From assembly GCA_014529385.2 (NCBI GenBank), contig CM043960.1, positions 119,172,543 to 119,236,542 of the forward strand: a stretch of DNA of 64,000 nucleotides. Reading direction: 5' to 3'. The notes beneath the pieces were generated by a model. That model was given only the letters and a program-made list of their open reading frames with translations. It was not told the origin of the DNA and made no database searches. Shown piece by piece: positions 56,233-64,000 of this stretch (positions are counted from its first letter, which is position 1; each line of letters begins with the position of its first letter). A program made the position numbers and the translations under genes. Origin of the DNA: Adiantum capillus-veneris. Lineage: Eukaryota > Streptophyta > Polypodiopsida > Polypodiales > Pteridaceae.

Positions 56233-56697
56233 CATTAGGAAGAGAATGGGGTCTAGGAGGGCCTCTTTATTTGACATTTTAAGGAAGTCAAACCTTTTTT
56301 ATTAAGAAATTAATCAAAGGACAACCTTTGAATTCAAACAGGCAAAACGGCTAGTTTATTTGAATTCAAAGATTCCCCCCAAAATGGAATTTAAAATCTA
56401 GCAGGTAAAACCATATCATGTAGCATATCTATGGAAAGGGCTCGATGTGTAGATTGTAGACGTATGATCTCCGCTCAAATCTGAGATCATATGTGAGAGT
56501 TATGGAAGGCCGAAAATCATAAAAGTTTCCACCTCCTTTTTGGGGGGAAAAGTGCATCCTTTGAACAATCTTATACATCTCTTACACACCCACCATTCTT
56601 GCACACATGGCATATACCTATTTGTCAAAATGTTAATCACCTCCATAAGCTCATGGAAAATAAAGAGGCCCTCCTACACCCCATCCTCTTCCTAATG
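56233..56697. mobile_element. MITE-like element with ~40-bp terminal inverted repeats
   Basis: 56233-56272 (CATTAGGAAGAGAATGGGGT...) is the inverse of 56658-56697 with about two mismatches in 40. The 385 bp between has no coding capacity; a smaller inverted pair (ctttgaattcaaa near 56325 and 56360) lies inside. I found no convincing target duplication, so the ends may be slightly off. Confidence 0.7.
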
Positions 56698-56974
56698 GAA
56701 AGCCAATTAGAGCAAGTGTGTATCCAACAAAGTGATGCAATGATTTGAAGCTCGCATAAAAACTAATTGTGAAGCAAAAGTTGCACAAAAATCAATTGGA
56801 AAATGCAATGAAACACATACACTAATTGCAATTAAAATGTAAACACAATTTGCTCCTTGTCTAATCACCAAAAGGGTAGTGGAGCATGCTCAAGCCAAAA
56901 TGGTGATTAGGGAGTAAGATTATTAGGGATGCTAGTGCAATAGAAACTAATATGCCTAGGCTTAGAACCCTCAA

Positions 56975-56985
56975 CTCTGATACCA
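56975..56985 (-). other. tRNA-iMet primer-binding site
   Basis: The minus strand reads TGGTATCAGAG, two bases inside the LTR at 56988. Confidence 0.85.
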
Positions 56986-56987
56986 CT

Positions 56988-57342
56988 TGGTGGGTTATAT
57001 GTGTAAGCTTGGTCCCTTAATCACCAATGGCTAGCATTAGGCTATGGAGGGTGAAGCCTTAGGTTAACCATGGCATTAAGGTTAGGGTTTGAGATATGGA
57101 GGTTAGGGTTAGGTTATTCCAAGTGCAAGAGCATAGAGAGAGAGAGAGAGTAAAGACACAATGATAATGCTCACAGTGTGATTGATTGATTCAAGAATAA
57201 CTTCTAATATAGGCTTAGTACTTTACAATCATTGGCTAGAGAGATTGCAAATTGTTGCTATTGGACCATCTCATCATTTATGTTTTCCTAGGTGGCTAGA
57301 GGGATTTCTCATATGATTCCACAAGTTAGGCTTACCCTAACA
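56988..57342 (-). repeat. 5' LTR of the degenerate element
   Basis: Partner of 54153-54565; TG start at 56988 and CA end at 57342 on the plus strand. Confidence 0.8.
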
Positions 57343-57355
57343 CTAATTGCCTTGT

Positions 57356-57563
57356 CTGACATTCGAAGAGGGAGAAAAGACCAAAAAACCCAAAAAAGGA
57401 TTTTTGTTGAATAAATTTTGGAATGGCCTCTACATGCCGGGAGGAAAATACTATCAAATGGCATGTAAAGGCCATTTCAAAAGAAAAATCCAATGCCCCC
57501 CTCCCCGTTTGAAAAACCCCCTTTAGGGGTTGTTTTGGCATTTTCTCCCTCTTCGGGTGTCAG
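57356..57563. mobile_element. Foldback element (~208 bp)
   Basis: CTGACATTCGAAGAGGGAGA at the left matches the inverse of the right end (CTGACACCCGAAGAGGGAGA). The inner arms also pair ('ggatttttgttgaata...ggcctctacatgcc' with 'ggcatgtaaaggcc...gaaaaatcc'). The whole folds on itself around 57455. No clear target duplication. It starts 13 bp from the LTR end. Confidence 0.7.
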
Positions 57564-59670
57564 ATAGAGGCTAGTAGACAGTCATTTTTTAGATTTTTGG
57601 GCATTTCGGATGCATTGGTCATGTCAAAAGATTCAAATTCTAACATTATTTAGAATGTGATTTTTTCCATTTCAATGATGATGAAAGCCATATTGAATGA
57701 GAGGCACCTACTTCATGACAAAGACACTTGCATTTAATGAAAAGGTGACCGTGTTGAAATATTGGTGAAAAGTTAGGTTTGCATTTCAGAGTGCCTAGTG
57801 TCAAGAGAAAGAGAATGAGAGAGTTTGAGCTCTTCAAGCACACACACACACACACACACGAAGATGGAGGCAAAAGATTGTACTTCTTCTTCTTCACAAA
57901 CTCAAGATAGGAGGTCTACAAAACATAAGGGAATTTAAAAAGGGAACTAGTACAACGGTCTAGTATTAACCACTAGTGAGTGAGGTGAGTAGATAAGTGT
58001 GCCATCACTCCGATAGTAGACCAACACGGTGTAGTCTAGCTGTAGTATCACTCGCAAAGATATGCTGATAGCCGGAAATGACATGCCATATTGGGTGGCC
58101 TCTACACCACACATAGCCTGAACATCCCAACCATCATCTCAAGGTAGGACTAATCCTATAGGTAGAGAGGGGAACCACCTAGCATAAGTGCAGCTAGGAC
58201 GTAGACATACATAACCTAGGGTAGCAAAAGTGAGATGCCCTCTAGGTAACCAACATGAAATGGTGATATAGCAAACGTCCACATGTAGAAAATGCCTAGT
58301 CAATAGTTAGGAGTGTGTGTATGAGGGAGATATGTGACAAGGTTGGAATGGATCTTACTGACTGATTGGAGAGCCCGCACGTGATGGAGTACAAGCAAAG
58401 TGATACACAGGAGACAAAGCATCCCGCGAATGTGAGAAAGCAAAACTAAGGAGAACAGAGAATGGACCCCAAAGATCAAGACAACATAGCACCCTTTTAT
58501 TGGCGATGATGATACTTACAAATGGTGGTCTTGATGGTTACAAACCTGGCTCTTGGCACTAGGGATTCATGATGGAATGCGAGCACCATATGGTGCATGG
58601 CGAAGTTGGAGTTAGCGGGAAGGTTAGCTGAGAGAGAATATCAAGACGATGCAGCCACCGACGAAGTCAATAACCCAGATCGAGAGTGGTCCAAGGTAGC
58701 ATGGTATCGATGCAATCAATCAAAGCGAGCTCATGTTGCGTTGTAGCAGAGTAGTGACTACCTTATGTGCATGGAGTGGGCGTGACTAGTAACTCAACCA
58801 TGGTATGGTGGATAATGTGGCAAATAGTGATGTTGCCAATATTAAAATGCCCAAGCTTTCAACTCAAAATGATGCCATGAGCTCTCTAGCTTGGGGTGCA
58901 TTATGTGCTTAGTGGTGCTTACCATATGGAATGCATGGAGCTAGTGTATTCCTCCCGTACTTGTGTCTCTCTCTTTGTGCTTAGTGGAGGCCTCTTTATA
59001 TAGGCTTGAGAGGTGGTCCTTACCAAATGGTCCTTGCAAATATCCACTGGTCGCAGGAAAAGATCTAGATGCCTCTCTAGTAAGAGAGATTGAGAGAGAG
59101 AAGGTAGAGATAGAGAGAGGGAGGAGTGGGGTGGGGGAAGAGTTCTTTTTACAACCCACTAGCCATGGCTAGGTTATTAGGGAAGAGTGGGGCTTTGGGG
59201 CATTTACAAGGGTTTACCTGATGGTTCGGGTGGTCGGTGTGAGGTTTATGGCTGCCGTAATTGGTATTTTGTTGCGAGAAGCCGAGATGCTGTGTGCTAC
59301 CTCCTTTCGATGCCGACCGAGGTGTGCCTTCGGCGCCACTTCTTGTTTTGGTGTTGGCGATGCGCGAGTTGGCCGTCTTCTTTTATTTGGCGTTGATGTC
59401 CATTATTCCTTTGCTTTTTTTATTGTGGGTGCGTATATGCGTGTGTGCATGTATGTGTATCTGTGTAAGTGATTTTATGCGTGTGGATGTATTGGTTAAT
59501 GCATGATGGTGTTTGTGTGTTTTGTGTGCATGCGTATGTGTATGTAGGTGTGCGTATGCGTATGTATACGTGCGATGTGTGGGAACGAGAGAGAAGGAGA
59601 AGGGGTATTATTTATAAATTATATATATATATAATTTATTTACGTGCTTATTGTGTGCGTGTGTAGGGAA
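57564..59670. other. No gene recognised
   Basis: Contains a CA run at 57837-57860. Frames near 58941-59172 and 59187-59506 overlap in several phases and have no known domain. 59510-59580 is rich in GTATGTG/GCGTATG words. Confidence 0.5.
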
Positions 59671-59675
59671 ACAGC

Positions 59676-59737
<62 letters not shown>
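59676..59737 (+). repeat. (GA)n microsatellite
   Basis: About 31 GA units. Confidence 0.95.
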
Positions 59738-59739
<2 letters not shown>

Positions 59740-59832
59740 ACGGGTTGTTCACACGCAGCGACAGAGACAATGAGGGAGAGAGAGAGTGAGAGAAGAAGAA
59801 GACAGAGAGAAAGAAGAGAGAGGAAGAGGGAA

Positions 59833-59938
<106 letters not shown>

Positions 59939-60364
59939 TATTATTGCATGGCGGGTTCCTCCATCGAGGGGAAGAGAGAGAGAGTGTGTGTGAGTGAGAG
60001 GGGGGAAAAGATAGTGAGAGAGAAAGTGAACACGGGTGCTGGTGGGAAGAAACAAGAGGGGAGAGAGGGGTATATGTGAGGCCAAGAGGGGGGGTAAGAG
60101 AGAGAGTGTGGAAAAATAATGAAAGAGAAAGAGAGAGATTTAAAAAAAAATGGCAGCCCGCTGTGGGGATAGAGAGGTCACTGATATTTTATGCATCCTT
60201 CGGGTTTTAGTGACAATGATATAATAAGAAAAAAAATGTCTATTTTTGTGGTTTTCTTTACTTCCTGCTCCTCGAATGGTGATTCATGCGGTTCTCGGTT
60301 TTGAAATCCGAGAACTCTAAACTCTTAGGCCAGGCTAGAGGGCGGTGCAGCTAACCCAGTGTCA

Positions 60365-60382
60365 TTAGCGCTCCCCCTAAGG
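60365..60382 (-). other. Polypurine tract of gypsy element 2; LTR edge at 60364
   Basis: The minus strand reads CCTTAGGGGGAGCGCTAA, followed by TGACACTGGG, a plausible LTR start. The 3' LTR would run down from 60364; its far end and its partner (outside the window) are unknown. Confidence 0.55.
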
Positions 60383-60455
60383 TTAGGGCATTCATGCCTC
60401 TAGCTCATCTGTTTGATCATTGTCATCGAAGGTGGAGGTTGATGGTGTATCCTCA

Positions 60456-60944
60456 TTAGGAATGTCGATAGACAAATCGAAGAAAATAAGGTTTGAGCCG
60501 CCAACCATTTACCTTGGTTTTATGAAGTTTACCATCACCTTCCATAAGCTGGTAACTTTCATTGGCATACTTTTTCTTGATGATGAAAGGGCCCTCCCAT
60601 CGGAGTAGGAGCTTCTTTTCTTTGCGTGTGTCAAAACGATTGTCGTAGCGGAGCACCAACATTCCTTTTTTTAAATCTTTGCACCGAAGATGCTGGTTGA
60701 AGCTGAGCCGTCTATGCTCTACCTGTGACGCATAATAATTAATTGCTTCTTCTCTATCCAGCTGTAGTCTCTCCAAGTCGAGGATGTGGTCTCTCAAATG
60801 CATGTTGGGCCGTTGAAGTGGGCTTGCCATCACTCTGAGACTTTGTAGTTGCACCTCAATAGGCAAGATTGCCTCCTTGCCAAATACCAAATGATATGGT
60901 GTGAACCCCAAAGATGTACAGAATGAGGTTCTGTAGGCCCACAA
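60456..60944 (-). pseudogene. Gypsy 2 integrase C-terminal region
   Basis: 162 codons: 'WAYRTSFCTSLGFTPYHLVFGKEAILPIEVQ' followed by the C-terminal DNA-binding part with 'RWEGPFIIKKKYANESYQLMEGDGKLHKTKVNGWRLKPY'. It continues in frame from the core upstream and ends at a stop 74 bp before the polypurine tract. Confidence 0.85.
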
Positions 60945-61379
60945 AGCTGCGAGTAGATACTTATCCCAATCTGCAGGATGATTTTTAACCTACTTGGTGA
61001 TAATTTTACAAACCATTCCATTCACTTTCTCAACTAGGCCATTGCATTGAGGGTAATATGGTGATGAGTGCCTCCTTGTAATGCCTAGTTTTTGCATTAA
61101 CTCTCCTACCAAGTCTGCTTTGAAACCTGGCTCTCTATCAAAGATGATTTCTAATGATGTGTCAAACCTTCAACATATGTGCTCATAGACAACAACTTAG
61201 CTACCTCTACCGTTGTGGTTCTAGTAGTGCCTAGCTTCCACCCATCTAGTCATATAGTCGACTCCCATGATGATGTAGAATTTCCCTGAGTTGGCCCTAC
61301 GCAATGGTCCTATGGCATATATACCCCATTTTTCAAATGGTCCATATGAAAGGATAGGTGTCTATGGTTCAGGCATGAG
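60945..61379 (-). pseudogene. Gypsy 2 integrase core, damaged
   Basis: Minus-strand homology: 'EKWGIYAIGPL' (Tyr where the first catalytic Asp belongs), 'GVDYMTRWVEA', then stops at about 61200-61230, 'FDREPGFKADL' with the second Asp, and 'SPYYPQCNGLVEKVNG' with the catalytic Glu, followed by a TAG. Several stops and one lost acidic residue make it dead. Confidence 0.75.
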
Positions 61380-61601
61380 TTACCTGGTGCCAGCCTTTTG
61401 ACACAACTTACATGTCTTACACGAGTGGTGTACATCACGGTTGAGGCTAGGCCATACAAAACCAGCGTGCAAGATTTTCCTTGTTATATCTAGGGCAAAG
61501 TGACCACCACAAACACCGTCATGAAAATTGGCAATTACCCCGGTAATTTCATGAGAGAGAGGGACCTTCCTGAGTATTTGGTCCTTACCCTTACAATACA
61601 A
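61380..61601 (-). pseudogene. Gypsy 2 integrase zinc finger
   Basis: 73 codons with H-x-D-G-V-C-G-G-H and C-K-T-C-K-L-C-Q: an intact H2C2 finger ('NFHDGVCGGHFALDITRKILHAGFVWPSLNRDVHHSCKTC'). Separated by a stop from both the RNase H frame and the core. Confidence 0.85.
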
Positions 61602-61643
61602 ACCGTCATTGATACGCCGGTACCTTGTGGCCTTTTGGGTGAG

Positions 61644-63455
61644 CTATTGCTTCTGTCCCTTTGTTAGATCTAGTTGATATTCTCCTGTTTCCAAAAAATG
61701 CATGATGTCAGGTAAGGCGTCGCTACCTTGGAATAGAGGGAGATTTAGCTTTATAGCCCCAACCATCACTTTGTGCAGTCTTTCACTTGCTAAGGCATCA
61801 GCTTCATGGTTTTGAGCCCTTGGGATGTGGTGTAATTGAACTTCTTCAAACTTACCCAACAAGGTTTTTACACAATTTAAGTGAATCCTCAAGCTAGGAT
61901 TCTTGCATGTCCACACTCCATTTACCTGCCTTACCAAAAGTAGAGCATCCCCAAATACATTAAGGTGCTTTACCCCTTGAGAGATGCACCATTGTAAACC
62001 CTTGGTTAGTGCTGCATACTCAGCTTCATTGTTAGAATGTGATTCCAACAAATGGCCAAGCGAAAATACCTTGATACCTTTGTCATCAAAGACCACTATG
62101 CCTACAGCTGCTTTGTGGGATGCTCGCTTGTAGGCTCCATCAAAGTAGAGAGAGTGTGCTCTTTCTACTACTGGTGGCTGTGGAAGCGGTTGAATTCCTT
62201 CCCCTTTTGATTGCTTCACCTTCTTCTCAAAGTTTTGGTAGGTCATGAGTCCCCCCAAGCTTGCCCTTGTCATGCTTTCCACATGTACCGTGTACTCAAA
62301 TTCTTGCAGATGAACTAGACATTTAGTAATCCTAGCAGAAACATGCATGTGATGTACAACATAGTGAGACATCTCATCCATGGTTAGAATCACAAATTGC
62401 TTAGGCAGCAAATATGACCTAAACTTTGTAGTTGCAAAACTAAGAGCTAGGACTAGGTGTTCCACATGGGTGAAACCTTTCTCTGTTGCTGTCATCATTT
62501 GAGTGGAGAAGTAAATTGGCCTCATGGAAGATGTTTTTGTATCCTTATGGAGTAGCACAACGCCCAAGGAGTCATCACCCACACTTGAGGTGACATAGAA
62601 TTTTTCATCCCACTTAGGTGGTGAGATAGTTGGTAGGGTGGCTAAGACCTCCTTTACCTTGTTGTAGTGATGTTCGCTCTCCTCATTCCAGGTGAAAGTT
62701 GATCTTTGAGTGAGATGTTGCAGTGGTAGAACAAGTTGTGATAGTAGATGTATGAATCTACTCAAGTACGTCACCTTTTGTAAAAAGGAGACCAGTTGAC
62801 GTGTGGTTGTTGGTGAAGGTAGGGCTATGAGTGCGGACACCTTACTTGGATCGGTGCTGATACCTTTTGCTAAAATTTCATGGCCTAACGTAATGACTTT
62901 ACCTTCCCCAATGTGGCATTTGTCCACATTTAATTGCCCACCTAGGCTTTGAAACCTTGCCAAACCCTCAGTTACCTTTTCTAAGTGTGAAATACGAGGG
63001 CTATATATACAAAAATCATCAATGAAAACTCTTATGGATGTTCCAAAGAACTGTTGAAAGACATATGTGACATATCTTTGGAATGTGGCAGGTGCATTTG
63101 TGAGACCAAATGGCAGAACTCTGTATGCAGAACAAACCCATGGCGTAATGAAATTGGTTTTTAGCTGATCTTCCAAGGCTATGCGTATTTGAAAGTACCA
63201 GGAATAACCATCACGCACGGTGTAACATTCAAAACCCGCCACTTCATTCAAAATTTCATCCAATAAAGGGAGAGGAAAGTGATCTCTCTTTGTAGCTGCA
63301 TTTAGTGGTTTGTAGTCAACATAGACCCTCCACTTACCATTATTTTTATGCATCACTACTACGGGTGACACCCACTCTGAGTTTTCTACAGGATAGATGA
63401 ACCCTGCTTCTAGTAGCTTCCTTACCTCGGCTAGGAGTGCCTTTTCTTGTATGAC
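61644..63455 (-). pseudogene. Gypsy 2 RT, first RNase H and second (archaeal-type) RNase H
   Basis: The frame is open from about 63455 (a frameshift separates it from the RT lead-in) to the stop at 61644. Counting from the GTG at 63371: RT motifs 'GKWRVYVDYKPLN', motif A with D54, and FIDD at 116-119. The first RNase H at about 225-350 has 'TSSVGDDSLG', lacking the first Asp, but keeps Glu304. Linker 355-400. The second RNase H at about 405-530 has D411 ('YFDGAYKRAS'), E449 ('NNEAEYAAL'), D475 ('VFGDALLLV') and D525 ('NHEADALA'), a full catalytic set. This two-RNase-H arrangement is known from the plant Tat lineage. The first is probably structural only; the second should cut the RNA strand. 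Confidence 0.9.
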
Positions 63456-63799
63456 CCCAATCGTCGTAGCTTTTTCACAACTGGTTTTACCCCTTCCTTC
63501 AACTTAATATGGTGTTTCACTACTGTAATACCTGTGATTCTCTCATACTTGTCAATGAACAGGTCAAGAAATCCCATCAAAATTTACAAAAAATTATCTT
63601 TTTCCTCAATTGTTAACTCCTTAGACAACATACCCTTCAATCTACTTTCTCCTAGGCCAGGTGATTTACTTTCCTCTTCATTACGTTGCCCTTCTGGTGA
63701 TGGATTGCCAGTTGTGCTTACCCTTTGTGGATCCTTCATGATGATACCCATCACATCGATGGAAGTGTCACTTTCATCGATGGATGTGGTCTCCTCCTA
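63456..63799 (-). pseudogene. Gypsy 2 RT lead-in, frameshifted
   Basis: On the minus strand, 'GITVVKHHIKLKEGVKPVV' and 'KLRRLG' at about 63455-63535 are the conserved approach to RT. One base too many or too few at about 63450 shifts the frame. Upstream is a Ser/acid-rich linker. Confidence 0.7.
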
Positions 63800-64000
63800 A
63801 AAAGTGGAAGACTCACTAGTGTTTTCATCTGCTGATGTCTCTAGGTACATTTGCTTCTGCTTGCCAGTCTTCATGTCGTAGTAGATTGTCTCCCCTTTCT
63901 TACCAGTCATGCGTAGAAGGTCAGTGCCCCAATCCTGTTTTGCCTTCATGGCCATCAACCATGGTCTTCCCAAGATTAATGGATAGCCCTCCCCCTAAGT
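63800..64000 (-). pseudogene. Gypsy 2 protease C-terminal part (cut by window end)
   Basis: The minus strand has 'YPLILGRPWLMAMKAKQDWGT' and 'GKKGETIYYDMKTGKQ', parallel to the protease end in gypsy element 1 (YPIILGRPWLRAVGA). A TAG at about 63799 follows. The active-site Asp lies beyond the window. Confidence 0.75.

Larger units (their letters stand above)
54583..56974. other. Interior of the degenerate LTR element, no gene recognised
   Basis: No gag or pol motif on either strand. Contains CA microsatellites (56051-56105, 56129-56151) and a 465-bp TIR element (56233-56697). Confidence 0.6.
54153..57342 (-). mobile_element. Degenerate non-autonomous LTR retrotransposon
   Basis: Direct repeats 54153-54565 and 56988-57342 align over their length ('aatggct-gc-ttaggctatggagggtga', 'gagatatggaggttagg', 'aatcattggctaga', 'cctaggtggctagag') and both end CTAACA. 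A PPT lies inside the left repeat and an iMet PBS inside the right one, so the element is on the minus strand. Flanks CTACT (54148-54152) and CTAAT (57343-57347) are a 4-of-5 duplication. The 2.4-kb interior has no gag or pol motif. The left LTR has lost its TG end and is longer because of TA/GA repeat growth. LTR divergence is clear, so it is old. Confidence 0.8.
60365..64000 (-). mobile_element. Ty3/gypsy retrotransposon 2 (Tat-like), 3' part, cut by window end
   Basis: Minus-strand pol homology runs from protease (63800-64000) through RT, two RNase H domains and integrase to a polypurine tract. It is the same type as gypsy element 1 but a different family. RT and both RNase H domains are one open frame of 575 codons, so it is better preserved. 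Integrase has several stops and a frameshift precedes RT. Gag and the 5' LTR would lie beyond 64000. Confidence 0.9.

Noticed and set aside
63980-64000. 'ctccccctaagt' at the window end as a second polypurine tract of gypsy 2
   Set aside because: It falls within protease homology (before the YPLILGRPWL codons), so the similarity to 60370-60382 is taken as chance.

Overview
This window is repeat-dominated nuclear DNA from a land plant. The evidence is plant-type Ty1/copia and Ty3/gypsy retrotransposons, tRNA-iMet and tRNA-Asp-like primer-binding sites, a dual-RNase-H (Tat-like) gypsy pol, RING-H2 (ATL-type) and histone H3-like pseudogenes, and very long GA/CA/TA microsatellites. A relic of a Penelope-like reverse transcriptase is unusual for a flowering plant. 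It would fit a fern, lycophyte or gymnosperm better, but I cannot name the species. I see no intact ordinary host gene, no tRNA or rRNA gene and no CRISPR array.

Layout. (1) 298-5474: a structurally complete, young copia element on the minus strand (226/227-bp LTRs, perfect TTACA target duplication, PBS, PPT). Its gag is cut by one TAG and its protease has lost the catalytic Asp. (2) 7159-14990: an old minus-strand gag relic split by a 5.5-kb LTR element (8641-14173; 155-bp LTRs, perfect AACAC duplication) that has no recognisable coding region. (3) 15.5-19.1 kb: leader, PBS and LTR of an old gypsy-type family (copy A, minus strand), with a degenerate tandem array built round a 20-bp palindrome and an inserted 274-bp hairpin. 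(4) 20.2-22.8 kb: tandem 532-bp repeats, then a RING-H2 pseudogene (a second copy lies at 34.4 kb). (5) 24.8-27.4 kb: a transposase-like relic and exon-like fragments.

(6) 27545-29156: an array of ten near-palindromic ~70-bp units, which I regard as one of the two or three most unusual structures here. (7) 29528-31524: a histone H3-like pseudogene with a long N-tail and an acidic C-terminal extension, followed by exon-like pieces. (8) About 35.87-37.27 kb: LTR, PBS and leader of copy B of the region-3 family (plus strand), split by (9) 37272-48626: an 11.4-kb Ty3/gypsy element (plus strand, 1.1-kb LTRs, dual RNase H, many stops). That element is itself split by a 2.8-kb insertion at 42309-45139 flanked by a 10-11-bp duplication (Mutator-like). 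Copy B resumes at 48627. (10) 52170-53640: Penelope-like RT relic. (11) 54153-57342: a degenerate non-autonomous LTR element holding a 465-bp TIR element, next to a 208-bp foldback. (12) 60365-64000: the 3' part of a second dual-RNase-H gypsy element on the minus strand, running off the window end.

The regions do not form a pathway. They record successive nested insertions. The relative order that can be read is: copy B is older than gypsy element 1, which is older than the Mutator-like insert; and the gag relic is older than the 155-bp-LTR element. The copia element is the youngest by LTR identity.
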